DNA from: Paludibacter sp. UBA5753
GTDB taxonomy: Bacteria; Bacteroidota; Bacteroidia; Bacteroidales; Paludibacteraceae
Direction: 5' to 3'
Assembly (NCBI GenBank): GCA_002427615.1
Contig: DIFH01000105.1
Coordinates: 1-23,408 of the forward strand
Length of the DNA stretch: 23,408 bases
The notes below the pieces were generated by a model. The model was not told the origin of the DNA, made no database searches, and saw nothing but the letters and a program-made list of their open reading frames with translations. Shown one piece after another: positions 15,157-22,623 of the stretch. Both the position numbers and the translations under genes were made by a program. Numbering within the stretch: the first letter of the stretch is position 1; the number at the start of each line of letters is the position of its first letter.

Positions 15157-16971
15157 ATGAGAAGAATACTTGCATCTATCATAATCATTGCCATTGGGTT
15201 TATTGTATATTCATGTGCCAATAAGGCGCAAGGACCTACCGGAGGGTCGAAGGATGAAACGCCGCCGGTGGTGTTGAAATCGACGCCCGTAAACGGAGCA
15301 GTAAATTTTAAGAAAAAGGAAATCCAGATTTTTTTTGATGAAAATATCTCGGTTGAAAATGTATCCGACAATGTGTTAATTTCACCCCCGCAAATCAAAC
15401 AACCTGATGTAAGAGGAAATTCCAAAACTTTGACTGTCAGGTTTGAAGAAGAATTATTGGACAGTACTACCTATACCATTAACTTTGGAAATGCCATCGT
15501 GGATTTGAACGAAAAAAACCCGTTAAAGGATTACCGTTTTGCCTTCTCCACCGGAAATGCAATAGACACCCTCAAAATTTCAGGAATACTTATTAATGCC
15601 GAGGATTTGAATCCATTGTCTAAAATTTTGATAGGCATTTACCGCGAGAACGATGACTCTGTGTTTTTCCGGAAGCCTTTTCTGCGCATTGGCAGAACCG
15701 ACGAAAACGGGCATTTTGTTATTGACAATGTAAAGGCAGGAACTTACAAAATATTTGCTTTAGAGGATATTAATAAAGATTATTATTATCAGACAGGCGA
15801 AGGCATAGCTTTTATCGACTCTTTGGTTACTCCGACCTCCCGGATCGAAGAAATGCAGGATACGGTTTGGGAAGATTCGATCCATATTGATAGTATTCGC
15901 ACCTATATGGGAACGCGGTTTTTGCCCGATAACCTGATTTTGAGATTTTTCAAGGAAAGTAAAAAACGTCAGTATCTGGTAAAATCGGAACGTAAACTTC
16001 CTCAGTCGTTCCAACTTTATTTCAACGCTAAATTAACCGAACTTCCGGTTATCAAACCGTTGAACTTCGAGTGGGAAGGGAAATACCTGTTACAAAGAAA
16101 TAATACTTTAGATAGTTTAACTTATTGGATAACAGATTCGGCAGTTTACAATATGGATACCTTGCAAATGTCGCTTACTTACCTGAAAACGGATTCGGTA
16201 TATAATCTGGTTCCACAAACCGATACTTTAAGTGTTTTCATGCGTAAAGGGCGTGTAAATCCACGCGCCAAAAAAGCTAAAGATAAATTGCCTGAGGCTT
16301 CGTTCTACAAGTTTACAAGCAATGCAAATGGTTCATTTGAAGTATATAATCCAATATACATCCGTTTCGATGCTCCTTTAGCCGATGTCGATTTGTCGAA
16401 AATAAAACTTTCGGAAAAGATAGATACAATATTTAAAAATTTGCCTGTCAAGTGGAGGCAAAGCGATTCCACCAAAATGGCTTATGCCATCGATTATAAA
16501 TTCGAACCGGAAAAATCGTATGAATTAAAAATTGACTCAACTGCTTTCCTGAGTATTTATAACTTGTACAGCGATAAATTCAGCGGGCAGTTTAAAGTCA
16601 AATCGCTGGACGAATATTCAAGTATAAAAATGTTATTACCCACTTTCGATTCCCTCGTTGTATTTCAGGTACTCGATACAAAAGACCTTGTTTTAGCTTC
16701 AAAACCGGCATTACCGGAAGGCGCGCTTTTCGAATACCTGAGACCGGGCGATTATTATATGCGAGCGTTTATCGATTCAAATCGCAACGGCATTTGGGAT
16801 ACGGGCGATTTGTATGCCCGGCGCCAGCCCGAAGAAGTTTTTTATTATAACAAAAAACTCAGCCTTCGTGCAAACTGGGAATTTGAAGAAATATGGGATT
16901 TAAGAGCCATTCCGCTACTTCAGCAAAAACCCGCTGCCCTGAGAAAAGATGTAAATAAAAAACAGGAATAG
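15157..16971 (+). CDS. Lipoprotein with bacterial Ig-like (Big_5/SbsA-like) domain
   Basis: A 604-aa predicted lipoprotein. The signal peptide MRRILASIIIIAIGFIVYSC ends in a lipobox with Cys20. Just after it comes ANKAQGPTGGSKDETPP, the conserved N-terminal stretch I associate with Bacteroidetes Ig-like lipoproteins. Residues about 36-132 form a Big_5 (PF13205-type) domain: TPPVVLKSTPVNGAV, IQIFFDENISV, LTVRFEEELLDSTTYTINFG, YRFAFSTG. A carboxypeptidase-regulatory-like beta domain probably follows at about 137-205 (DTLKISGILINAEDL to DENGHFVIDNVKAGTYKIFALED). A related module ends the protein (LRPGDYYMRAFIDSNRNGIWD). Likely an envelope structural or adhesion protein; no catalytic residues seen. 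Starts with ATG at 15157, 82 bases past the DUF2851 stop. Confidence 0.88.
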   Translation: MRRILASIIIIAIGFIVYSCANKAQGPTGGSKDETPPVVLKSTPVNGAVNFKKKEIQIFFDENISVENVSDNVLISPPQIKQPDVRGNSKTLTVRFEEELLDSTTYTINFGNAIVDLNEKNPLKDYRFAFSTGNAIDTLKISGILINAEDLNPLSKILIGIYRENDDSVFFRKPFLRIGRTDENGHFVIDNVKAGTYKIFALEDINKDYYYQTGEGIAFIDSLVTPTSRIEEMQDTVWEDSIHIDSIRTYMGTRFLPDNLILRFFKESKKRQYLVKSERKLPQSFQLYFNAKLTELPVIKPLNFEWEGKYLLQRNNTLDSLTYWITDSAVYNMDTLQMSLTYLKTDSVYNLVPQTDTLSVFMRKGRVNPRAKKAKDKLPEASFYKFTSNANGSFEVYNPIYIRFDAPLADVDLSKIKLSEKIDTIFKNLPVKWRQSDSTKMAYAIDYKFEPEKSYELKIDSTAFLSIYNLYSDKFSGQFKVKSLDEYSSIKMLLPTFDSLVVFQVLDTKDLVLASKPALPEGALFEYLRPGDYYMRAFIDSNRNGIWDTGDLYARRQPEEVFYYNKKLSLRANWEFEEIWDLRAIPLLQQKPAALRKDVNKKQE

Positions 16972-17212
16972 CAATAAATGATATAAATGACTATATAACA
17001 GACAGATATTTCTTTTGCTGCAATCCAACCGATCACTTTGAGTCATTGGATGAGTTGTTATTTTCTTACACATTTTTTGCTCAATACATCGCTTGTTGTG
17101 CAAAAAATAATTAAAATCTCGGGAAAATGCATTTTTTTTGTATCTTTATAAATCTAACTATCAATCAGATATAAAATTGTTCATTATTTAGTTCAATTTT
17201 ACCCCTGCTAAA
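16972..17212. other. Gene-free spacer upstream of the rseC-rnf promoter
   Basis: The spacer between the Big_5 lipoprotein and the RseC-family gene is 303 bases. This part has no coding region. It contains an 8-bp inverted repeat TTTTTTGC (17073-17080) with GCAAAAAA (17100-17107) around a 19-base loop, and a partial promoter-like TATCTTTA at 17141-17148. No clear terminator for the upstream gene is visible. Confidence 0.4.
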
Positions 17213-17245
17213 TTTGATGTAATACCAAAATAATATGTACTTTTG
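17213..17245 (+). promoter_or_regulatory. Promoter of the rseC-rnf operon
   Basis: TTTG (17213-17216), a 21-base spacer, and TACTTTTG (17238-17245) match the Bacteroidetes -33/-7 consensus with accepted spacing. Transcription would start near 17252, giving a leader of about 23 bases before the ATG at 17275. It also argues against the upstream TTG start at 17254. Confidence 0.6.
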
Positions 17246-17274
17246 CGCTCAAATTGCAATGTCGACATTACAAA

Positions 17275-17697
17275 ATGAGCCAAAAAATCGAACATACAGG
17301 AATAATCACGCACATCGACGAAAAGATTGTGCAAGTCATGATTATCCAAAAATCAGCTTGTAGCGACTGTCATGCCAAGGCTGCTTGTTCAGCTTCAGAC
17401 ATGGATGAGAAAATCATTGAAGCTGTCAATACCGGCGGTAACTACAAAGTCGGCGAAAGAGTCATGTTGACCGGCGAAACTTCCATGGGATTTCTGGCTG
17501 TTTTACTCGCTTTTGTCATTCCCTTTTTACTTATCCTCCTTAGTTTATTTATTTTGCGGTCATATACCGACAACGAAGCCCTTTCGGGTACAATTTCTTT
17601 GTCGGTGCTTGTTCCGTACTATATTATATTATCCCTGTTCAATAAAAAACTAAAAAAGAAATTTCAGTTTCATATTGAAAAAGAAATAAGCAATTAA
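17275..17697 (+). CDS. rseC: RseC/SoxR-reducing system family membrane protein
   Basis: A 140-aa inner-membrane protein of the RseC/MucC family. The N-terminal domain (1-70) carries Cys29-x2-Cys32-x5-Cys38 (SACSDCHAKAACS), then two membrane segments at about 72-94 and 103-122 and a basic tail. In Bacteroidetes and other Rnf carriers a gene of this family commonly heads the rnf operon and is thought to serve the complex or its Fe-S/redox function; in E. coli, RsxABCDGE and RseC keep SoxR reduced. I start at the ATG 17275 rather than the in-frame TTG at 17254, because the predicted transcription start lies at about 17252. The gap to rnfB is 49 bases. The exact role in this organism is inferred from context. 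Confidence 0.9.
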   Translation: MSQKIEHTGIITHIDEKIVQVMIIQKSACSDCHAKAACSASDMDEKIIEAVNTGGNYKVGERVMLTGETSMGFLAVLLAFVIPFLLILLSLFILRSYTDNEALSGTISLSVLVPYYIILSLFNKKLKKKFQFHIEKEISN

Positions 17698-17746
17698 CGC
17701 TTTGACTTTGAGATATAACTGAATAGAATTTTATTATTTCATCACG

Positions 17747-18616
17747 ATGAATTTAATTGTTATTGCGTTGCTTACCCTGGGAATAATAGGTGCAGTTTCG
17801 GCCATTATTCTGTATTTTGTTGCTAAAAAGTTTCATGTGTACGAAGATCCCCGTATCGATCAGGTTGAAGCCGCTTTGCCGGCAGCCAATTGTGGGGGTT
17901 GTGGTTTTCCCGGCTGTCGCGGGTTTGCCAATGCTTGTGTAAAAGCCGATACTCTGGATGGTTTATTTTGTCCGGTAGGAGGTAACGACACCATGAAAAA
18001 TGTAGCCGGAATTCTTGGTAAAAATGCTGTTGCGGTGGCGCCGACTGTTGCAGTCGTTCGTTGTGGCGGCACCTGCGACCATCGCCCGCGCATGAACGAA
18101 TATGATGGCGTGAAACATTGCTTCATAGCACATAACTTATACAGTGGAGAAACCGGTTGCTCCTGGGGCTGTCTTGGCTTGGGCGATTGCGAAGTTTCGT
18201 GCGAGTTTGATGCCATCAAGGTAAATCAGGTTACGAAACTTCCCGAAGTGGATGAAGATAAATGTACTTCGTGTGGCGCCTGTGTGAAAGCCTGTCCGAA
18301 ATTGTTGATTGAGCTTCGCAAAAAAGGACCGAAATCGCGTCGGATTTATGTGAATTGCCGCAACGAAGATAAAGGGCATATTTCCAGAAAATCCTGTGAT
18401 GTTAGCTGTATCAGTTGTTTGAAATGTGAGAAAGTTTGTCCGTACGAAGCCATCACCATCACCAACAACCTGGCATTTATCCATGATGACAAATGTAAAC
18501 TTTGCCGCAAATGCGTTGATATTTGTCCGACTAACGCCATCGTGGAATTGAATTTTCCGCCACGAAAAGTGAAGGAAGAATCTATGAACACCAAAGAGGA
18601 ACAATTAGTTGGTTAG
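17747..18616 (+). CDS. rnfB: Rnf complex subunit B (multi-Fe-S ferredoxin subunit)
   Basis: Membrane-anchored electron-entry subunit of the Rnf complex, expected to accept electrons from reduced ferredoxin. An N-terminal membrane helix (about 2-26) precedes the Fe-S motif ANCGGCGFPGCRGFANAC with Cys49, 52, 57 and, further on, Cys75. Then come Cys106/Cys110 (CGGTC), a cluster with Cys138, 142, 148 and 152, and three ferredoxin-type Cys-x2-Cys-x2-Cys-x3-Cys sites: 173/176/179/183, 221/224/227/231 and 250/253/256/260. At 289 aa it is the long form typical of Bacteroidetes and other fermenters rather than the roughly 190-aa proteobacterial form. The ATG at 17747 is followed at once by the hydrophobic anchor. 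A 116-base spacer with a hairpin separates it from rnfC. Confidence 0.97.
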   Translation: MNLIVIALLTLGIIGAVSAIILYFVAKKFHVYEDPRIDQVEAALPAANCGGCGFPGCRGFANACVKADTLDGLFCPVGGNDTMKNVAGILGKNAVAVAPTVAVVRCGGTCDHRPRMNEYDGVKHCFIAHNLYSGETGCSWGCLGLGDCEVSCEFDAIKVNQVTKLPEVDEDKCTSCGACVKACPKLLIELRKKGPKSRRIYVNCRNEDKGHISRKSCDVSCISCLKCEKVCPYEAITITNNLAFIHDDKCKLCRKCVDICPTNAIVELNFPPRKVKEESMNTKEEQLVG

Positions 18617-18650
18617 TCCTGATTTTGAATAAAAGAAAATTAAGCGTTTT

Positions 18651-18671
18651 AATTCCTTTTAAAAAGGGATT
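18651..18671 (+). other. Hairpin in the rnfB-rnfC spacer
   Basis: AATTCCTTTT (18651-18660) pairs with AAAAGGGATT (18662-18671), a 10-bp arm match with one G-U pair and a tight turn. No U-run follows, so it is probably not a terminator. It could stabilise or process the polycistronic mRNA. Downstream in the same spacer is a G-rich stretch, CTTGAGGGGTTTGGGG, near the rnfC start. Confidence 0.45.
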
Positions 18672-18732
18672 GAAGCAATAAATAAACACAGCTCTTTAAC
18701 TCCTTGAGGGGTTTGGGGTTTTATTAAAGTAT

Positions 18733-20067
18733 ATGAAAACTTTCAGAATGGGTGGTATTCATCCGAAAGAAAACAAATTTTCAGCCGGGAAACAAATTCA
18801 GGTAGCTGAACTTCCCAAACAAGTGGTTATTCCTTTGTCGCACTATATCGGTACGCCGAGTGAAGCCGTTGTAAAAAAAGGAGATGTTGTAAAAGTAGGT
18901 CAGTTAATTGGTAAGGCAAACGGATTGATTTCGGCCAATGTTCATTCTTCGGTTTCGGGCAAGGTCAACAAAATTGATGTCCAGCTCGATGCTACGGGTT
19001 ACAAACGTTCCGCCGTTTACATCGATGTGGATGGCGACGAATGGCTCGAAACCATCGACCGCAGTACTGAAATTAAACGCGAATGCAATTTATCGAAAGA
19101 AGAAATTATTCGTAAAATTCAGGATGCAGGAATTGTAGGACTCGGTGGAGCAACTTTTCCCACTCACGTCAAACTATCGCCTCCTCCGGGGAAAAAAGCG
19201 AATATACTGATTATAAACGCTGTTGAATGTGAGTCGTACCTGACTTGCGACCACCAGTTGATGCTCGAAAAAGGCGAAGAAATACTTGTTGGCACAACTA
19301 TCTTAATGAAAGCGCTGGAAGTAAACCGTGCTGTTATCGGGATAGAAAACAATAAAAAAGATGCAATAGTTCATTTGCAACAACTGGCAAAAAACTTCAA
19401 AGGCATTAAAGTCGAAGCATTGAAAGTTCGTTACCCGCAAGGTGGCGAAAAACAATTGATCGATGCTATCATTCGTCGCCAGGTGCCCAGCGGACGTATT
19501 CCGATTGAAGTAGGCGCCGTGGTACAAAATGTAGGAACAACCTATGCCGTTTATGAAGCTGTTCAGAAAAATAAGCCGATGATTGAACGTGTAATGACCA
19601 TCAGCGGTAAAACTGCGCCTAATCCGGGCAATTATCTGGTTCGTCTCGGGACTTATCTTGCATCGGTCGTCGATCAGGCTGGTGGAATTCCCGAAGGAAC
19701 CGGTAAAATTGTGGGTGGAGGTCCTATGATGGGTCGTTCGTTGATGAATCTGAATGTGCCAATGGCTAAAGGGAGTTCGGGAGTTGTGTTTATCAGAAAG
19801 GAAGAATCGGTTCGTAAACCTGTAAAAAATTGTATTCGTTGTGCCAAATGTGTAACGGTTTGCCCTATGGGACTTGAACCGTTTTTGTTGATGAGCCAGA
19901 GCGAACGTAATATGTGGGATGAGATGGAGGACAACTGCACTATGGACTGCATCGAATGTGGCAGTTGCAGCTATACCTGTCCGTCGAACCGTCCGTTGCT
20001 CGATTATATACGTTTTGGTAAAACTACTGTCGGTGGAATTATTCGCAACAGAGCAACAAAGAAGTAA
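18733..20067 (+). CDS. rnfC: Rnf complex subunit C (NADH/FMN and Fe-S subunit)
   Basis: Peripheral cytoplasmic subunit that exchanges electrons with NAD+/NADH; 444 aa, normal for the compact form. The N-terminus MKTFRMGGIHPKENK is typical of RnfC. A barrel-sandwich/biotinyl-like domain follows (about 30-80). The Complex I 51-kDa-like fold contains GLGGATFPTHVK (136-147, the flavin/NADH region), NAVECESYLTCDH and GGEKQLI. An SLBB-like segment lies at about 285-340. Two ferredoxin-type clusters close the protein: Cys367/370/373/377 (CIRCAKCVTVCP) and Cys406/409/412/416 (CIECGSCSYTCP). It lacks the long Ala/Lys-rich tail of proteobacterial RnfC. ATG start at 18733. Followed by a 142-base spacer that contains tandem repeats before rnfD. 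Confidence 0.97.
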   Translation: MKTFRMGGIHPKENKFSAGKQIQVAELPKQVVIPLSHYIGTPSEAVVKKGDVVKVGQLIGKANGLISANVHSSVSGKVNKIDVQLDATGYKRSAVYIDVDGDEWLETIDRSTEIKRECNLSKEEIIRKIQDAGIVGLGGATFPTHVKLSPPPGKKANILIINAVECESYLTCDHQLMLEKGEEILVGTTILMKALEVNRAVIGIENNKKDAIVHLQQLAKNFKGIKVEALKVRYPQGGEKQLIDAIIRRQVPSGRIPIEVGAVVQNVGTTYAVYEAVQKNKPMIERVMTISGKTAPNPGNYLVRLGTYLASVVDQAGGIPEGTGKIVGGGPMMGRSLMNLNVPMAKGSSGVVFIRKEESVRKPVKNCIRCAKCVTVCPMGLEPFLLMSQSERNMWDEMEDNCTMDCIECGSCSYTCPSNRPLLDYIRFGKTTVGGIIRNRATKK

Positions 20068-20119
20068 GTTGCTTATATGATGGAGTAATAGAGTGATGAA
20101 ATGATCGAATCAAAAAATT

Positions 20120-20195
20120 CACGAAACACTGAACACGAAACACCGAACCTGACTGCCGTCAGGTAAGCATGAAACACTGAATATAAAACACTGAA
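20120..20195 (+). repeat. Four 14-bp tandem repeats split by a palindrome
   Basis: Four units of the form CACGAAACACTGAA occur at 20120-20133, 20134-20147, 20168-20181 and 20182-20195; the last ten bases of each are nearly constant. Exactly between units two and three sits a 20-base block made of the palindrome at 20148-20163 plus four bases. The array ends 14 bases before the rnfD start codon. Confidence 0.8.
20148..20163. repeat. Short palindrome CCTGAC-TGCC-GTCAGG, copy B
   Basis: A perfect 6-bp stem with a TGCC loop, inserted cleanly between units of the 14-bp tandem repeat and clearly related to the palindrome at 15076-15092. This looks like a small inserted element rather than a native part of the array. 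Confidence 0.65.
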
Positions 20196-20209
20196 TTTTA
20201 TAAATATAT

Positions 20210-21175
20210 ATGGATAAACTAATTATATCACCTGCTCCACATATTCACGGGGGTGATTCCGTTTCGAAAGATATGACGGGCGTTATCATTGCGCTTGTGC
20301 CTGCTTTGCTGGTAGGTTTGTATTTCTTCGGACTTGGCGCTCTTGTTGTTACGTTGACGGCTGTGGCTTCATGCGTATTGTTCGAGTATCTTATTCAGAA
20401 ATTTATGCTGAAGGGTTCAAATACCGTTATGGATGGTTCGGCGGCTTTGACAGGTTTATTACTGGCATTGAATCTACCTTCGAACATTCCGGTATGGATG
20501 GTTGTAATAGGTTCGCTTGTTGCCATAGGAATCGGTAAAATGAGTTTCGGCGGACTTGGAAATAATCCTTTTAATCCGGCATTAATCGGACGGGTTTTCC
20601 TGTTAATTTCTTTCCCGGTGGAAATGACTACATGGCCGCGACCTGTTCCATTTTCCGCCGCCTATCTCGATGCCGAAACCGCACCTACAACTTTAGCTAT
20701 GATCAAGGACCATTTTGGCGAAATACCTTCGACGCTCGATTTATTCATAGGCAATATGGGTGGTTCTCTGGGTGAAATTTCGGCAGTTGCCATTTTGATT
20801 GGCTTGGTTTATCTACTTGTCAAAAAAATCATCACCTGGCATATTCCGGTTAGCATACTGGCTACGGTTTTTGTATTTACAGGTATTTTGAATCTTGCTA
20901 ACCCTGAACTTTATGCATCGCCTGTGGTACATTTGTTTTCGGGGGGATTGATGCTCGGAGCCGTATTTATGGCTACCGATTACGTTACTTCGCCAATGAA
21001 TCCGCGGGGTATGTTGGTTTATGGCGTCGGAATCGGAATAATAACGGTGGTAATTCGCGCTTTTGGAGCTTACCCTGAAGGCGTTTCGTTCGCCATTCTG
21101 ATTATGAACGCATTCACGCCACTCATCAATACCTATATTAAGCCGAAGAGGTTTGGTGAAAAGGTAAAAATATAA
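20210..21175 (+). CDS. rnfD: Rnf complex subunit D (ion-channel and flavin subunit)
   Basis: A 321-aa multi-pass membrane subunit homologous to NqrB, central to ion translocation. Motifs: SPAPHIHGGDSV (7-18), DGSAALTGLLLALNLP (75-90), GKMSFGGLGNNPFNPALIGR (109-128), GNMGGSLGEISA (181-192) and the C-terminal TPLINTYIKPKRFGE. In most RnfD proteins a Thr in a [S/T]GAT-type motif carries covalent FMN added by ApbE; here the matching segment is DAETAPTTLA (154-163), so Thr160 is kept but the Gly-Ala before it has become Ala-Pro (see findings). The ATG at 20210 lies 14 bases after a tandem-repeat array. The 107-base gap to rnfG also ends in a simple repeat. Confidence 0.97.
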   Translation: MDKLIISPAPHIHGGDSVSKDMTGVIIALVPALLVGLYFFGLGALVVTLTAVASCVLFEYLIQKFMLKGSNTVMDGSAALTGLLLALNLPSNIPVWMVVIGSLVAIGIGKMSFGGLGNNPFNPALIGRVFLLISFPVEMTTWPRPVPFSAAYLDAETAPTTLAMIKDHFGEIPSTLDLFIGNMGGSLGEISAVAILIGLVYLLVKKIITWHIPVSILATVFVFTGILNLANPELYASPVVHLFSGGLMLGAVFMATDYVTSPMNPRGMLVYGVGIGIITVVIRAFGAYPEGVSFAILIMNAFTPLINTYIKPKRFGEKVKI

Positions 21176-21253
21176 TCGCGAACCAGAAAGAACAATATAA
21201 ATTAAAATTGAATACAGTTGTAAATTAATTCAGGGAATAAACATCCTTTATAA

Positions 21254-21277
21254 ACTTTCGACTTTTAACTTTCAACT
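21254..21277 (+). repeat. ACTTTYR simple repeat before rnfG
   Basis: Three 7-bp units, ACTTTCG, ACTTTTA and ACTTTCA, plus ACT, ending five bases before the rnfG ATG. It is the same unit, in another phase, as the CAACTTT repeat at 13778-13806 before the DUF2851 gene. Confidence 0.65.
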
Positions 21278-21282
21278 AAAAA

Positions 21283-21945
21283 ATGGCACATTTAGAATCA
21301 AGTTTTAAAAATATGGTGTTGGCGCTTTCGGCTATCACTTTATTTGCAGCTGTTACTTTGGCATCGGTTTATACGCTGACCAAAGAGCCGATTGCCGTTT
21401 CGAAGACGGCAAAACAACAAAATGCTATCAAAGAAGTATTGCCGGCATACGAGAAACTGGGCGATGTTGAAAAAATTGCCATAGAAACGGGCGATAGTTT
21501 GAACGTTTTCAAAGCTTACGATAAAAGCAATCAATTTATAGGCGCCGCTGTTGAATCGGTTTCGCACAAAGGTTTTGCGGGGGATATTAAAATTATGGTC
21601 GGCTTCGACAAAGATGGCAACATTGTAAATTATTCCGTGCTGGAACAAAAAGAAACTCCCGGATTAGGTACCAAAATGGTGGACTGGTTCAAAACTGACA
21701 AGGGAAATCAAAATGTGAGAGGAAAAAATCCTGTAACCAACAAGCTGACGGTAAATAAAGATGGAGGGGAAGTAGATGCAATTACCGCAGCCACTATCAG
21801 TTCGCGTGCGTTTCTGGATGCCGTTCGTAACGCATACAATGCCTACGCCAAAAACTCAGATGCTCCGGGCGTAGATGGAGAAAGCGGAGCCACACACGTT
21901 GAGGAAGCCTCTGCCGATTCGGTAAATTCAAATGATATTAAATAA
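21283..21945 (+). CDS. rnfG: Rnf complex subunit G (covalent-FMN subunit)
   Basis: A 220-aa subunit with one N-terminal membrane helix (about 10-31) and an FMN-binding domain outside the cytoplasm (about 85-190), which passes electrons through covalently bound FMN. Seen: KGFAGDIKIMVGFD, EQKETPGLGTKM, and the flavin-attachment segment GGEVDAITAATISSRAF (161-177), where Thr171 is the expected acceptor in a D-x2-T-A-A-T form. The C-terminal tail (191-220) is acidic, Ser-rich and probably disordered, yet contains DGESGAT (198-204), an exact match to the general ApbE target pattern (see findings). The ATG at 21283 follows a simple repeat; rnfE begins 14 bases after the stop. Confidence 0.96.
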   Translation: MAHLESSFKNMVLALSAITLFAAVTLASVYTLTKEPIAVSKTAKQQNAIKEVLPAYEKLGDVEKIAIETGDSLNVFKAYDKSNQFIGAAVESVSHKGFAGDIKIMVGFDKDGNIVNYSVLEQKETPGLGTKMVDWFKTDKGNQNVRGKNPVTNKLTVNKDGGEVDAITAATISSRAFLDAVRNAYNAYAKNSDAPGVDGESGATHVEEASADSVNSNDIK

Positions 21946-21959
21946 TAAAGGGAAAAACC

Positions 21960-22553
21960 ATGAGCAATAATTCGAACCTGAAAGTATTTCTAAACGGATT
22001 TTTCAAAGAAAATCCTATTTTTGTACTTATCCTCGGGATGTGTCCCACCCTGGCAACGACTTCGTCGGCCCTCAACGGTTTAAGCATGGGACTTGCCACA
22101 GCATTTGTACTGCTTGGCTCTAATGTGGTTATTTCGTTATTGAAAAACTTAATCCCCGACAATGTACGTATTCCGGCTTATGTAGTGGTTATTGCCACTT
22201 TCGTAAGTGTGGTCGAAATGAGTATGCAGGCTTATGTTCCTGCATTGTACGACAGTCTTGGCATCTTTATTCCCCTGATTGTTGTAAACTGTATCGTTTT
22301 GGGACGTGCCGAAGCCTTTGCCGCAAAAAACACGGTATTCAAATCGGCCCTTGACGGGTTGGGAATGGGGCTCGGCTTTTCTATGGCATTAACCCTGCTC
22401 GGCTCCATCCGCGAAATACTGGGAACAGGAAAAATTTTCGGATTTATGTTGTATCCCGACCGATATGGTATGTTGATCTTCGTATTGGCTCCGGGCGCTT
22501 TTATCGCGTTGGGCTACCTGATTGCCGTGATGAATAAATTGAAAAAAGCATAA
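21960..22553 (+). CDS. rnfE: Rnf complex subunit E
   Basis: A 197-aa six-helix membrane subunit homologous to NqrD. RnfE and RnfA form a pseudo-symmetric pair, with conserved membrane cysteines that in the Nqr/Rnf family hold an Fe-S centre between the two subunits. Here they are Cys28 (LGMCPTLATTSSALNG) and Cys111 (IVVNCIVLGRAEAFA). The half-helix motif after the first Cys and GLGMGLGFSMALTLLGSIRE are family features. ATG at 21960, preceded by AAAGGGAAAAACC. A 70-base spacer with an 8-bp tandem repeat separates it from rnfA. Confidence 0.97.
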   Translation: MSNNSNLKVFLNGFFKENPIFVLILGMCPTLATTSSALNGLSMGLATAFVLLGSNVVISLLKNLIPDNVRIPAYVVVIATFVSVVEMSMQAYVPALYDSLGIFIPLIVVNCIVLGRAEAFAAKNTVFKSALDGLGMGLGFSMALTLLGSIREILGTGKIFGFMLYPDRYGMLIFVLAPGAFIALGYLIAVMNKLKKA

Positions 22554-22584
22554 AGCCCCAAGTAATAATAAAAGGACGAAAAGC

Positions 22585-22615
22585 AAAATTGTAAAATTGT
22601 AAAATTGTAAATTGT
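22585..22615 (+). repeat. AAAATTGT tandem repeat before rnfA
   Basis: Three perfect 8-bp units of AAAATTGT and a fourth lacking one A, ending eight bases before the rnfA start codon. Unit number could vary by slippage and change the length of the leader between rnfE and rnfA. Confidence 0.8.
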
Positions 22616-22623
22616 AGATTAAA

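Noticed and set aside
17073..17107. The TTTTTTGC/GCAAAAAA inverted repeat as a terminator for the Big_5 lipoprotein gene
   Set aside because: The stem is short with a 19-base loop, no U-run follows on the plus strand, and it lies about 100 bases past the stop.
17141..17148. TATCTTTA as the -7 box of the rseC-rnf promoter
   Set aside because: The last base departs from TAnnTTTG, and a full -33/-7 pair at 17213-17245 lies closer to the start codon.
17254..17274. A TTG start for the RseC-family protein, adding seven residues
   Set aside because: The predicted transcription start is at about 17252, leaving no leader; the ATG at 17275 gives the usual N-terminus.
18158..18202. An apparently missing cluster cysteine in RnfB (Leu145 in GCLGLGDC)
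   Set aside because: The site can be read as Cys138-x3-Cys142-x5-Cys148-x3-Cys152, and I recall the same GCLGxG spacing in RnfB of other fermenters, so I do not call it a defect.
18137..18604. A 155-codon minus-strand ORF opposite rnfB
   Set aside because: It is antisense to the Cys-rich RnfB frame; its length reflects codon bias of the real gene. It has no start context or motifs of its own.
20120..20195. The 14-bp repeats as a miniature CRISPR array
   Set aside because: Units are contiguous with no unique spacers of constant size, units are far too short, and no cas genes are nearby.
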